Of a stretch of DNA of 64,000 nt, positions 55,354-64,000 are shown in pieces. Within the stretch, counting starts at the first letter, position 1. Every line of letters begins with the position of its first letter. The notes under the pieces are model-generated. The model was given only the letters and a program-made list of their open reading frames with translations, was not told the DNA's origin and made no database searches. Origin of the DNA: Methylothermaceae bacteria B42 (lineage in GTDB: Bacteria > Pseudomonadota > Gammaproteobacteria > Methylococcales > Methylothermaceae); assembly GCA_001566965.1 (NCBI GenBank), contig LSNW01000030.1, forward strand, positions 62,001-126,000. The letters are read 5' to 3'. The position numbers and the translations under genes were made by a program.

Positions 55354-56409
55354 TCACATCTTCAATTTTTTCTCTAAGTCCTTGACTTTCCCCCAAGCCT
55401 TTTTAAACCAGCCGCCTTCCGGTTCCTCTTCTTCGCCTACTTCTCGTTCTTCAGGCTCAGCTTGTTGAGAAGTCGTTACCGAAGGCGCCGGTTCTTTTGC
55501 TTGATAAGAAACTTGTGCTTGCTCCTCTTCTTTTTCTGGAACAGTGGCGCCGAGTCCGGACCCGGCGCGAATTTGGCCTGCCAAAGCCAATGCAACCAAG
55601 CGTTCTTCTTGCTCCTGATTTTGCCGGGCAATGATTTCCAGGCACGCTTGCTTTTGTTGCTCCAAACGGATTTGAAATGCCTCACCCAACTCTTCGATTC
55701 GTTGTTGTAACTCTTTTTCTTCTGCGCCAATCAAAGCCAGCGCTGCTTTTTCCCGGGCAGAAACCGTTTTCTGGAACGCCAATTCTTTTTCTTCCTGGGC
55801 CTTGTCCTTCCAAAAGTCACCTGCGCCCTTGGCTTCAAACAAGTGCGCTTGTTCCTGCTGGATGAGGCGAGTCTGGCAGGCATTTCCCAGGGCCGCTATC
55901 CGTTGTTGGAGTAACTGGTCTTGTTCTTCTATCACAGCGGTGTAACGTTCGCTGATTTCCCGGGTTTTTTGTTCGACTTGCAGCTGACATGCTTCGCCCA
56001 TGGCCGCCAAGCGCTGTTCATATTCATTCACCAAAGCAGCAACCGCATCGGCATCGGCGGCCTTTTGTTGACTCATGCGAACCCCCCAGGCGCCTCCCAC
56101 TGCCTGGACTTTCTGCTCTGAATCCCGTTCCAGATCGGCCACCATCGAAGCGCCAGCGCTCGCTTGTTGCCCCAAACGCATAAGCCATACTTCAGCCAGT
56201 TCATCCATTTTTTGCTGAAAATCACTTTGCTGCTGTGACACCAAAGCGACCGCGGAACGATTTCTTTCCAGCAGCGCGCTTTGATAATGGGCCTCCAGTT
56301 CTGCTATTCGGCGCTTGCAGCCGACGCCTTTGAGCCACCAGCCAATCAAGAGTCCAAGTAAAAACGCCAGTAACAGACAAATTATTATTTGTGCTATGAG
56401 ATAAGTCAT
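55354..56409 (-). CDS. membrane-anchored coiled-coil protein with degenerate internal repeats
   Basis: A 351-residue protein: one N-terminal helix (AQIIICLLLAFLLGLLIGWWL), then Gln/Glu/Ala-rich helix. At least six copies of a unit of about 35-45 residues recur: QQKMDELAEVWLMRL, EQKVQAVGGAWGVRM, EQRLAAMGEACQLQV, QQRIAALGNACQTRL, QQRIEELGEAFQIRL and EERLVALALAGQIR. The C-terminal tail is acidic and ends GGWFKKAWGKVKDLEKKLKM, an amphipathic helix. It follows the BON-OmpA gene by 3 bases and probably works with it. I know no family. Confidence 0.72.
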   Translation of the reverse strand: MTYLIAQIIICLLLAFLLGLLIGWWLKGVGCKRRIAELEAHYQSALLERNRSAVALVSQQQSDFQQKMDELAEVWLMRLGQQASAGASMVADLERDSEQKVQAVGGAWGVRMSQQKAADADAVAALVNEYEQRLAAMGEACQLQVEQKTREISERYTAVIEEQDQLLQQRIAALGNACQTRLIQQEQAHLFEAKGAGDFWKDKAQEEKELAFQKTVSAREKAALALIGAEEKELQQRIEELGEAFQIRLEQQKQACLEIIARQNQEQEERLVALALAGQIRAGSGLGATVPEKEEEQAQVSYQAKEPAPSVTTSQQAEPEEREVGEEEEPEGGWFKKAWGKVKDLEKKLKM

Positions 56410-56412
56410 GGA

Positions 56413-57543
56413 TTACTCCTCCCCTATAATTATTATTTCCACACGGCGATTCGTCGCCCGTCCCGCAGCCGTTGCATTATCCGCCACCGGACGCTCGGAA
56501 CCGTAACCCTTGGCAACCAACCTGCCAGAATCAACCCCCTGTTGGATTAAATACTGCCTGACAGCCTCCGCCCGGGATTGACTCAAGTACCTATTAAAGG
56601 CCGGATGACCACTGGCATCAGTGTGTCCGGCAATTTCCAAACGGGTATTGGGACATTGATTGGCCACTTCCGCCAGGCGGTTGAGCAAATCGTAGCTTTC
56701 CTGCTTGATGGTCGCCTTGCCGGTATCAAATTTGATTTTTGCTTCCGCCAACAACTGGCTGAACTGCTGCTGACAATTGATGGCCGCTTGGGAAAGTTCG
56801 GGTTTGACATCGAGCTGCACTTGATAAGTAAATCCAGGGGCATTACTGGCAAGCAATCGCTCAATCTGTTCTTTGGCAGTGGGATCCGAGGTTTCCCCGG
56901 TGATGGTGATTTCCTGATTGACTATTTTGGCGTCCCCTTGGTCCAGCATGCCCAAACCTTCGATTACCGCCACCACCGCCGCGTCCCATCCCTCCGGAGC
57001 GCCTTCTATCCAGGTTAATTGATCGGTTACCCGGCCGGTTCCCACTAATGATTCTGCTTGGCCCAATAAGGAGTCCTGTAATGCCTGATCCGCATGGCCT
57101 TTTAATAAAAGCTGCCCTGAAGACAACTCAAACTCTGTGATATAAGGGTCGGGCAAAGGTGGTTTGGGTTTGGGTTGAGGTGGCGGTACCACGGTTTCTT
57201 GGACTTCTGGTGGGGATTGCGTTACTTGTGGGTGCAGAAGCTGCCCAACTTCAGGCTGGGGCTTGGCAACCACCAGTTCATTATGAACCACACGCACCCC
57301 TTCCACGCCGGCAATCGCCGATTCCAGATTTTGACGGATGGATTTGTCGGGGACCGATCCCGACAAGGTAACATCCCGGCCATCCACTCCGATCTGAACC
57401 TCACCCACGCTTTGGGCGCGCAGTACCTGACCGGTGCGTTTGGCTATATCTTGCTCAATTCTCGGTCCATGAAATTGAATGCAGGCAAAAGCCAACATGC
57501 CTAGCAATATCAAACCGGTGATAAAAATCAACAAACTTTTCAT
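56413..57543 (-). CDS. BON- and OmpA-domain envelope protein
   Basis: A 376-residue protein. N-terminal helix (LLIFITGLILLGMLAFACI, anchor or lipoprotein-like Cys). BON-like domain at about 40-92 (VGEVQIGVDGRDVTLSGSVPD), a Pro-rich linker (VVPPPQPKPKPPLPDP), a second BON-like region at about 130-230, and a peptidoglycan-binding OmpA domain (IAGHTDASGHPAFN, LSQSRAEAVRQYL, GRATNRRVEIIII). The layout resembles ArfA/OmpATb-like proteins. Likely an envelope anchor paired with the coiled-coil protein. Confidence 0.82.
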   Translation of the reverse strand: MKSLLIFITGLILLGMLAFACIQFHGPRIEQDIAKRTGQVLRAQSVGEVQIGVDGRDVTLSGSVPDKSIRQNLESAIAGVEGVRVVHNELVVAKPQPEVGQLLHPQVTQSPPEVQETVVPPPQPKPKPPLPDPYITEFELSSGQLLLKGHADQALQDSLLGQAESLVGTGRVTDQLTWIEGAPEGWDAAVVAVIEGLGMLDQGDAKIVNQEITITGETSDPTAKEQIERLLASNAPGFTYQVQLDVKPELSQAAINCQQQFSQLLAEAKIKFDTGKATIKQESYDLLNRLAEVANQCPNTRLEIAGHTDASGHPAFNRYLSQSRAEAVRQYLIQQGVDSGRLVAKGYGSERPVADNATAAGRATNRRVEIIIIGEE

Positions 57544-57607
57544 GGTTTCTCCCCCCTCGAATTTTTTGTTATTTCCCTTTTATTTCTTACATATTATCAG
57601 TTTGTTT

Positions 57608-58750
57608 CTACTTTCTGCCATAGATAAGTTGTGATTCTCTTGGAACTACCTCAGCAATCGGGGACAATAAGTGAATGGCCTTTTTTAATAATGAAACGGA
57701 AATCGCTTCCCCCACTTGCAACTGATTGCGTTCTGCCACATGCAGGGGGAGCTCCAAGTGTAGACGCAGATCCGAAGCATGGGAAGGAGACAGAATCAGG
57801 TTGGCCCTGCCCGCATAATTCACCCTTTCAACAATGATTCCATGGACAGGATTTTCCTTGATCCCGCGGGAAGGACGAAGCCGGCTATGGAGAACAATGC
57901 CAGCCGGGGGAATACACCACTCAATGTCACCGGCGGTAAAAGCCAGCTCCTTGGGCCAACGAACCTCCAGATGTTGGCCATGCCACAACATTCCTGCCAC
58001 CATAGCATCCGCATCCAACCCCACCAATCTGCCCGAAAACACATTGCGAATATCCACCAAGCGGGCGACTTCCGCACTGGCCGGCCGATGCATCACTGTA
58101 TGGGGCGAGCCCTGTTGTAATATGCTGCCATGATGGATGACCGCCATTTGATCGGCCAACATTTCCGCTTCCTCCAGATCGTGGGTGACCAAAAGGATCG
58201 GTAGCTTCAAAGTCCGTTTCAATTTGGCCATTTCCAACCGCAGTCGCCTGCGGGTCACTTGATCCACGGCGGAAAAAGGCTCGTCCAGCAATAACACTTC
58301 AGGATCGCGGGCCAAAGCCCGGGCCAGCGCCACGCGCTGCTTTTGCCCGCCCGACAAGGCGCCTGGCAGTCGTTGCTCCAAACCGGTCAGATGAACCCGT
58401 TGCAGCCACTGTTGGGCAATGGCTCTGGCTTCTTGGGGAGGCCTTTTGACAGCCAGCCTCACATTGTCCAACACGGTCAAATGGGGAAAAAGCGCATAAT
58501 CCTGAAAAACCAGACCGACCCGGCGTTGTTGCGGTGACACGTGGATGCTGCGGCTGCTATCGAGCCAATCTTGATCCCCACAGTGGATCCTTCCCTCAGG
58601 TGCGTGCAAACCGGCGATGCAACGCAACACCGTGGTCTTGCCGCTGCCAGAAGGCCCGACTAGCGCGGTCAGTCTGCCCGCGGGACAAACCATGTCGATA
58701 TCCAAGGGTATCGGGCACTCTTGCCGGATAGTGACGATTAAATCATTCAC
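57608..58750 (-). CDS. modC: molybdate ABC transporter ATPase ModC
   Basis: A 380-residue ABC ATPase: Walker A VGPSGSGKTTVLRC, Q-loop FQDYALFPHL, signature LSGGQKQRVALARAL and Walker B EVLLLDEPFSAVD. A C-terminal TOBE/Mop-like region binds oxyanion. It energises molybdate uptake. Its ATG overlaps the modB stop (ATGA). Confidence 0.93.
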   Translation of the reverse strand: MNDLIVTIRQECPIPLDIDMVCPAGRLTALVGPSGSGKTTVLRCIAGLHAPEGRIHCGDQDWLDSSRSIHVSPQQRRVGLVFQDYALFPHLTVLDNVRLAVKRPPQEARAIAQQWLQRVHLTGLEQRLPGALSGGQKQRVALARALARDPEVLLLDEPFSAVDQVTRRRLRLEMAKLKRTLKLPILLVTHDLEEAEMLADQMAVIHHGSILQQGSPHTVMHRPASAEVARLVDIRNVFSGRLVGLDADAMVAGMLWHGQHLEVRWPKELAFTAGDIEWCIPPAGIVLHSRLRPSRGIKENPVHGIIVERVNYAGRANLILSPSHASDLRLHLELPLHVAERNQLQVGEAISVSLLKKAIHLLSPIAEVVPRESQLIYGRK

Positions 58751-59400
58751 TGGCGGCGTTCCAGGCCATAGACCAAGGTCACGACTACAAACGAAAATGC
58801 TAGCAGCATGGCTGACATAACTGCAGCTCCCGGCTCATCGAAAGCTTGAACCCGGTCATAAATGGCCACGGATATTGTCCTGGTCTGCCCGGGAATATTC
58901 CCCCCCACCATCAATACCACCCCGAATTCGCCCAGGGTGTGGGCAAAACTTAACGCCAAGGCCGAAATGACACCCGCTCTAGCCAAGGGCAACTCAATTT
59001 TCCAAAACGTCTGCCAGCGGCTCAACCCGCTGCACCAGGCCGCTTCCCGTAGCTGCATGGGGATGGATTCCAGCGCCCGCAGTACCGGCTGCACCGCAAA
59101 AGGCAAGCTATAGATCAACGAGGCCAACACCAGCCCCTGGAAGGAGAACACCAGGGATTTCCCCGTTACCTGCATTATCCAACTGCCCAATGGTGCTTGA
59201 GGATTGAAGAAAACAAGAAAATAAAACCCCAAGACACTGGGCGGCAGCACCAAGGGAAGGGCGATGGCCGCTTCCAGGAGAAAGCGCCCTTTGAAGCGCT
59301 TCCACGCCAGCCACCGGGCTATCCCGATAGCCAATGGCAACAAGATCAAAACGGTCGCGAAAGCTAATTTTATGGAAACGTAGAAGGCACACCAATCCAT
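58747..59400 (-). CDS. modB: molybdate ABC transporter permease ModB
   Basis: A 217-residue permease with five helices. The EAA loop that contacts ModC is REAAWCSGLSRWQTFWKIELP. ALPLVLPPSVLGFYFLVFF and HTLGEFGVVLMVGGNIPGQT are typical ModB motifs. Its ATG directly follows the modA stop. Confidence 0.94.
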   Translation of the reverse strand: MDWCAFYVSIKLAFATVLILLPLAIGIARWLAWKRFKGRFLLEAAIALPLVLPPSVLGFYFLVFFNPQAPLGSWIMQVTGKSLVFSFQGLVLASLIYSLPFAVQPVLRALESIPMQLREAAWCSGLSRWQTFWKIELPLARAGVISALALSFAHTLGEFGVVLMVGGNIPGQTRTISVAIYDRVQAFDEPGAAVMSAMLLAFSFVVVTLVYGLERRQ

Positions 59401-60138
59401 TTACTTGGCTTGCAACCGCTGGGCAATGGCAGGTTGATTCAGGTATTGAAAAAAATCCGTTGCTGCCGGGGTGTGTGGACACAACAAGGCGACCGCTTGC
59501 CGTTGCGGTTGATATAACTTTGCCGGCACCTGTAAAACGTCACCCTGGCTTGCCAACGGCAGGCCCCTTACCAGCAGCGCGGGCAGCAATGCCGCCTGCA
59601 CGGCGCCCGTGAGGGCAAATTGGGCGGCCTGGGCCGCGCTTTCTCCAAAGACCATGCGAGATTGCGCTGACGTCCACACCCCCAGGTTTTCCAGAACCTG
59701 ACGCGCCATGGCCCCATAGGGCGCGGTTTCCGGATTGGCCAGCGCCAACCGTTTTAATGTGCCGTTTTTCAAAACCTTGGCCAAGTCTTCGAGACTTGTC
59801 AACGAGAGCCTGGAGGACTTGGGAAGATACAATACCAAGCGCCCGGCACCCAAGGAGAATGGATCACCGCAAATCTTGTTCGCCTTATTAAGCGGCTCAA
59901 GAAATCGGTCCGAGGCGGTCAGAAAAATTTGATAGGGCGCGCCCCGGAGAATTTGCTGCACTAGCACGCCGGAGGCGCCGTAACTTATCTGAATAGTCTG
60001 AGGATGCTGCTTTTCATAAGTCCTGACCACGTCCTCCAACAGAGGCCGCAAGCTGGAGGCCGCCGCCACCGCCACCGCCGACAGGCCCGGCAGCGGCAGA
60101 GACAGGCCAATGACTATCAGGAATACATGCATTCTCAT
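59401..60138 (-). CDS. modA: molybdate-binding protein ModA
   Basis: A 245-residue periplasmic protein with signal peptide (MRMHVFLIVIGLSLPLPGLSA). AAASSLRPLLEDV, SYGASGVLVQQI and FLTASDRFLEPL are oxyanion-binding motifs of ModA. The ATG at 60138 was chosen since the frame upstream opens with TTG. First gene of modABC; no ModE-type regulator is nearby. Confidence 0.92.
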   Translation of the reverse strand: MRMHVFLIVIGLSLPLPGLSAVAVAAASSLRPLLEDVVRTYEKQHPQTIQISYGASGVLVQQILRGAPYQIFLTASDRFLEPLNKANKICGDPFSLGAGRLVLYLPKSSRLSLTSLEDLAKVLKNGTLKRLALANPETAPYGAMARQVLENLGVWTSAQSRMVFGESAAQAAQFALTGAVQAALLPALLVRGLPLASQGDVLQVPAKLYQPQRQAVALLCPHTPAATDFFQYLNQPAIAQRLQAK

Positions 60139-60254
60139 TGATGTTTCGCCCAATCCCAAGCCATCATTTTGCTTTCTGCAATCCAGTCATTAGAATAAAT
60201 TTAAAAATTATTGTAACGAATACCCGCAACGCCATTCCTAACCCATCTCTCTCC

Positions 60255-60782
60255 ATGCTGCTTTATTTTGCCTATGGCTCCAATCTTCACCCCTATCGAT
60301 TAAAGGCAAGGGTTCCGTCTGCGGAATTGCTGGGCATGGCGACGCTTGCAGGTTACCGGTTGAACTTTCACAAACAAGGTGCTGATGGCTCGGGAAAATG
60401 CAATCTTCAATATACCGGGCAGGGACAAGTCATTGGCGCGCTATACCGTTTCCCCAAGCACCACAAAAGGATTTTGGATAATTACGAATCAGGCTATCAA
60501 ACCCACCCGGTAACGGTCACTTGGGAAGGAAATACACTGACAAGTTTCACGTATATAGCCCATCCCGGCAAGATCAATGATAATCTTAAGCCTTATGAGT
60601 GGTACCGGCAAATGTTGATTTTAGGCGGATATTACCTGGAGATGCCACGGCACTATTTACATGCCGTCACTGCTGTACAAAGCCTGGATGATCCTGATAA
60701 AAAACGCCGTTTGGAAAACGAAGCGCTGCTGGCAAAAATGGACAGGATGAACAAGGTTAAGGCCGGACTGAAAGGCTGGTAG
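60255..60782 (+). CDS. gamma-glutamylcyclotransferase-like protein
   Basis: A 175-residue protein beginning LLYFAYGSNLHPYRLKAR; YGSN is the substrate loop and the Glu in LDNYESGY is the likely catalytic base. This is the GGCT fold. Natural substrates vary (gamma-glutamyl or other amino-acyl amides). The ATG at 60255 matches the family N terminus; the frame extends upstream without support. Its end overlaps the convergent exosortase-associated gene by 26 bases. Confidence 0.85.
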   Translation: MLLYFAYGSNLHPYRLKARVPSAELLGMATLAGYRLNFHKQGADGSGKCNLQYTGQGQVIGALYRFPKHHKRILDNYESGYQTHPVTVTWEGNTLTSFTYIAHPGKINDNLKPYEWYRQMLILGGYYLEMPRHYLHAVTAVQSLDDPDKKRRLENEALLAKMDRMNKVKAGLKGW

Positions 60783-61404
60783 TATTGGCCGATTCCCCGT
60801 TCGAGGATAATCGAAGCAAACTAGCGGGAAAGTTTGGATAGAACATAAACCACAAAACAACCGGCACCACCCCCGGTAAAATCAAACTACCCATCTGATA
60901 GCCCAAGACAAGCAAATCCCGTTGCCAGGGCAAAAGTACAAGCTGGCCGCTGAACTCTGGGGGTAATTTAAATTGCAAGCTCAGTAAGCTCTCAAAATAA
61001 CAACCAAACACTTGCACTAGCACAATCACGCCATAACCGATAATCCCCTTGAGCCACTGCATTGCTTCTTTGCCCGGAGAGGCGATAATCAAGGCAATCA
61101 ACAGGGGTAATCCATAACCGTAGGCAAGAGGATTGATGTCAACCACCAATTCCGCTCTTTTGCCGGCGGCCAAAATTCCCGGTGTGTCATAGGGAATAAT
61201 TAGCCGAATCACCTCCCCCAAATATTCCACGCCTTTGATGATCCCTGGAAATTGAGAAGGCAAAATCCCTTCCAGAATCCAGGCAACCGGCCAGTTCAAT
61301 ATCGCCCCGTAGCGGTACCAAATAAAAAAAGTAAAGGGCAACCATAAAAGCGTCAAAGTAACAAAACGCAGAATGGGTTTATGGGGCAGCCAGTGAATCT
61401 TCAC
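60757..61404 (-). CDS. exosortase H-associated membrane protein
   Basis: A 215-residue protein with about five hydrophobic segments and no recognisable catalytic motif (FVTLTLLWLPFTFFIWY, YGYGLPLLIALIIASP, LVLGYQMGSLILPGVVPVVLWF). It overlaps xrtH by 26 bases and is the third gene after the IPTL-CTERM protein. A protein of this size and topology routinely accompanies exosortase H; its role in substrate processing is unproven. Confidence 0.78.
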   Translation of the reverse strand: MKIHWLPHKPILRFVTLTLLWLPFTFFIWYRYGAILNWPVAWILEGILPSQFPGIIKGVEYLGEVIRLIIPYDTPGILAAGKRAELVVDINPLAYGYGLPLLIALIIASPGKEAMQWLKGIIGYGVIVLVQVFGCYFESLLSLQFKLPPEFSGQLVLLPWQRDLLVLGYQMGSLILPGVVPVVLWFMFYPNFPASLLRLSSNGESANTTSLSVRP

Positions 61405-61903
61405 TTTTATCTCCAGTCACGAAATGGAGCCACAACAAGTATGCCAGCAGCACATCCAGCATAATCAGCGCTTGCCAGCCATAGAGATGAAACCATTCAA
61501 ACGCCTTCAGGTTCCATTGCCCCAAATAAAACAGAGAAATGATCCGCAACAGGTTAAGCCCTTGAATTGTAACCGCGCCAAAGCCGATCCCCAGCAGTTT
61601 CTCTTTCCATCCACTGGGAAAGGCCAACACCGCCGCCACAAATACAATGAGTGCTTCCACGCCGTTGCAACCTGCCTGAATAGCCACCGCAAAACCAGTT
61701 TCAGGATCGCTTAAAACAATGCCATGGGCACTGACGGCAGGGTCAAACCCTTTTACCAGCGCCGCGCTCAAGCTGGCGATAGCGCTGGTAAAAGGGATGA
61801 TCACTTGCTGTTGCACCGGACGCAGCATTTCCACGGTAAACAATGCGAGCAGCAAGGCCAAAAACCACAGAAAAAACCAGGTTGGTTTAAATGGCCTTGT
61901 CAT
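61379..61903 (-). CDS. xrtH: exosortase H (IPTLxxWG-CTERM type)
   Basis: A 174-residue multi-pass protease/transpeptidase-like protein. Exosortase catalytic residues are seen as C79 (AGCNGVEAL), R120 (NLLRIISLFYLG) and H139 (WFHLYGWQAL). It acts on C-terminal sorting tails in the inner membrane. The start overlaps the stop of the IPTL-CTERM gene by 4 bases, tying enzyme to substrate. Confidence 0.92.
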   Translation of the reverse strand: MTRPFKPTWFFLWFLALLLALFTVEMLRPVQQQVIIPFTSAIASLSAALVKGFDPAVSAHGIVLSDPETGFAVAIQAGCNGVEALIVFVAAVLAFPSGWKEKLLGIGFGAVTIQGLNLLRIISLFYLGQWNLKAFEWFHLYGWQALIMLDVLLAYLLWLHFVTGDKSEDSLAAP

Positions 61904-64000
61904 CCTCTCCAGCCTTTTTTAATCCTCGCATTTTGCCTGAAAGCGAGCATCACCATCATCAAAGTCAACAGCCATAATCCCCATTGATTCAATGTGGGGA
62001 TAGGCGTGGCCACGGGGGCTTTCCGATATCCGGTGTCGTCCCTGGCGCTACCGCCTGCCGGCACGGTAACGGTGGTCGGGTCGCTGCCTTGACCATGGTT
62101 GTTTGAAGTCAAGACATAACCGGCAGGCAGGTCGCCTTCCACCACATCTACCGTGGTAGCCCCCGCCGGCACGGTCCGGGAAAATTCACCGCTAGCGCTG
62201 GTAGTAAGCTCGTACACAGCGCCATTGGCGGCGGTAATCTTGACCCGCACCCCGGAAAAGACGGGTTCACCACTGTCAAACAGCCCGTTCAAATTTTGAT
62301 CCTCATACACCCGCCCCTCAACCAAGGCAGGATTATTGAGTAATTGATAACCCGTCTCATCTCTCGCGACACCATTAATCGGCACCGTGACCGTAGTGGG
62401 GTCTTCCCCGTTGCCTTGGCTGTTATCGGTCAAAATCACGCCATTTGGCAAGTCCGGATCACTATCATCCACATCCACCTTAGTTTCACCAGGCGGAACA
62501 TCCCGGCCGAATTCACCGTTACTATCGGTTGTCACAGTGTAAACCGTTCCGTTACTGGCCGTGATAATGACATCGACATTGGGATAGGGAACATCACCCG
62601 CGTCAAAAATACCATTGCCGTTTTGATCCAAATAGACCCGCCCCTCGACTCTAGAGGGCAATACCTGCACGGAACCGCAAACAGTCAAGTTATTACTACT
62701 ATTGGGGTCCACCTGATCGGTGGTGGCGGTTGCGCAATTTTGGATGTTTCCACCACTGGGAAAGGCTGTCATCCGCACTGGAATCGTAACCACCGCCTGT
62801 TTACCAACTTCCAGCGAGCCAATATCACAGGCGATTGCGCTGCCAGTGACCGTGCAATTCCCTTGGGTGGGGGTGCCATTATTGGTGCTCCAGGAAGGCG
62901 TTCCCGTGGCCTCCATGCCGGCTGGCAGCGTATCAGTAATAGTGGTGGTGTCACTGATGCCAGGGCCTTGATTCGTTACCGTCACTGTCCAATGAAAATC
63001 CTCACCGATGGAAACGGTACTTGCCGAAGCGGTCTTGGTGATTCCCAGATCCACCCGCTTGAACACGGAAGTGGGTTCCGGCTCGGTATTGTTGTTTGGA
63101 ATGCTCTCATTTTCGTTGGCGCTCACCTGGGCAACATTGTTATGGGTATCGCCACCGCTGTCTGGCGCGGTAATCACCTCAAACTCAAGAAAATGATGCA
63201 AATCGCTCCCTGCCGCCAATGTAATGCCCGCCGGGAATGTACAAGTAATCGTTAAACTATTGGGCCCTGTCACCGCTGTTCCTTGGCTGTCACAGTAGCC
63301 GGCATTATTCCCAGCGCCAGAAGCATCTCCGTCGCAGGAAACCGAACCACTAGTCTTGTCGCACAGAAATTTGACGGTCTTGCCATCCTTGGGGGTGAAA
63401 GTATCCGTTACCACCAAACCGGTAGCCAGCGAAGGGCCTTGATTAGTCACCCTGATATCGTAGGTCCAGATGTTATTGGTTCTATCAGTGGGATCAAAGC
63501 CCAAAGGATCGGTCAAATCCACCTTGTTGATGAGCAGATCCAACTCAGAAGCGCTGACGCTCAAATTAGTATTTGCCTGATCATTGGTGGTATCGCTTTG
63601 TACCGTTGTGGTGGTAATGGTGGCGGTGCTGGTAATCGTCCGGGTTGGGTTGGCGGTGGTGTAATTGGGCCGGATTTTCACCGTCACCGACCGGGATTCG
63701 TTGTTGTTCAGGGTAATCCCGTTACAGGTCAAAGTGTGACTGTTGCCATCATAACTGCAACTACCTTCGGTGGGATTGGCGGAAATGAAAGTGAAATCCG
63801 TATCACCACTGAAAACGTTGGTTACCACCACACCCTGTGCCTGGGAAGGCCCTTTATTCCGGAAGCTGAGCACAAAGGTCGCTTCCACGCCTTCGGGCAC
63901 CGGGTCAGGATTCACCGTAACCGATTGCATCTCAACATCGGCAATCGGTTGCACGTTAAGGCCGACCGAGCCGGTATTATTGCTCCGGTCAGGATCGCCC
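61900..64000 (-). CDS. IPTL-CTERM surface protein with DUF11 and SdrD B-like repeats (partial)
   Basis: The frame is open to the right edge, so the N terminus is missing; at least 699 residues are visible. Repeated DUF11 (TIGR01451-like) immunoglobulin-type domains (VTNQGPSLATGLVVTDTF, VTNQGPGISDTTTITDTL) are followed by two tandem SdrD B-like repeats of about 100 residues (VEGRVYLDQNGNGIFDAGD and VEGRVYEDQNLNGLFDSGE; DNA 62323-62649 and 62023-62322). The C terminus has PIPTLNQWG, one hydrophobic helix and a basic end (KKGWRG), the exosortase H sorting signal. A large exported adhesin-like or matrix protein is likely. Confidence 0.92.
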   Translation of the reverse strand, partial: GDPDRSNNTGSVGLNVQPIADVEMQSVTVNPDPVPEGVEATFVLSFRNKGPSQAQGVVVTNVFSGDTDFTFISANPTEGSCSYDGNSHTLTCNGITLNNNESRSVTVKIRPNYTTANPTRTITSTATITTTTVQSDTTNDQANTNLSVSASELDLLINKVDLTDPLGFDPTDRTNNIWTYDIRVTNQGPSLATGLVVTDTFTPKDGKTVKFLCDKTSGSVSCDGDASGAGNNAGYCDSQGTAVTGPNSLTITCTFPAGITLAAGSDLHHFLEFEVITAPDSGGDTHNNVAQVSANENESIPNNNTEPEPTSVFKRVDLGITKTASASTVSIGEDFHWTVTVTNQGPGISDTTTITDTLPAGMEATGTPSWSTNNGTPTQGNCTVTGSAIACDIGSLEVGKQAVVTIPVRMTAFPSGGNIQNCATATTDQVDPNSSNNLTVCGSVQVLPSRVEGRVYLDQNGNGIFDAGDVPYPNVDVIITASNGTVYTVTTDSNGEFGRDVPPGETKVDVDDSDPDLPNGVILTDNSQGNGEDPTTVTVPINGVARDETGYQLLNNPALVEGRVYEDQNLNGLFDSGEPVFSGVRVKITAANGAVYELTTSASGEFSRTVPAGATTVDVVEGDLPAGYVLTSNNHGQGSDPTTVTVPAGGSARDDTGYRKAPVATPIPTLNQWGLWLLTLMMVMLAFRQNARIKKGWRG

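Noticed and set aside
62344-63255. Plus-strand open frame of 303 codons
   Set aside because: It is antisense to the repeat-rich IPTL-CTERM protein and has no family motif.

Overview
The window reads as a gene-dense piece of a gammaproteobacterial chromosome of roughly even GC content. Markers for this are the order truA-trpF-trpB-trpA-accD-folC-dedD, sdhCDAB next to sdhE and ygfX, NtrB/NtrC with GlnK-Amt, an NsrR-type regulator, and an exosortase H / IPTL-CTERM system. The combination would suit Methylococcales or a related environmental group, but no diagnostic metabolic gene is present, so the order is a guess. No rRNA, tRNA, CRISPR array, transposase or phage gene was seen.

Layout. 0-3.2 kb: tail of a lipocalin-like protein, dapC, then an AT-rich islet with two orphan exported proteins. 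3.2-6.2 kb: an ArsM-type methyltransferase and the paired TIGR04283/TIGR04282 glycosyltransferases (arsenosugar-type set), with a DUF6933 gene on the other strand. 6.3-11.3 kb: a succinate dehydrogenase operon running SDHAF4-like gene, sdhC, sdhD, sdhA, sdhB, ECF sigma factor, zinc-finger anti-sigma, sdhE, ygfX; assembly factors lie at both ends. 11.4-19.1 kb: a signalling block with a GGDEF/EAL receptor, a PhnD-like periplasmic protein and a 1423-residue multidomain fusion (two rhodaneses, YidC-like membrane domain, PEP-synthase-type ATP-grasp, phosphohistidine domain, PilZ). 19.3-30.6 kb: ygfZ, an HDOD protein, ctaA, a SPOR protein-coaX-birA operon, a PilZ protein with PomAB-type stator genes, a phosphoesterase, ispG and a SnoaL-like protein. 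30.1-36.3 kb: the truA to dedD run. 36.6-44.9 kb: cNMP-HDOD protein, lytic transglycosylase, gmk, yicC, a Ser/Thr kinase, a frameshifted membrane gene, an alarmone-hydrolase-like HD protein and a DUF533 protein. 45.1-48.5 kb: a ferritin-like and heme/flavin stress group, then a reductase plus truncated globin opposite an NsrR-type repressor, which resembles a flavohemoglobin split into two genes. 48.8-55.2 kb: nitrogen control (BBP2 porin, amt, glnK, ntrB, ntrC). 55.3-57.5 kb: a BON-OmpA envelope protein with a repetitive coiled-coil partner. 57.6-60.1 kb: modABC. 60.3-64 kb: a gamma-glutamylcyclotransferase-like gene and a compact exosortase H operon with its IPTL-CTERM substrate, which runs off the window.

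Two themes stand out. Cyclic-di-GMP signalling recurs (GGDEF/EAL receptor, PilZ on the large fusion, PilZ beside the flagellar stator). Non-coding DNA is rich in small palindromic elements: one family has three full copies and one fragment, and in two of its copies the core is inverted relative to the flanks. Other MITE-like elements lie after the HDOD gene and in the glnK-ntrB gap.
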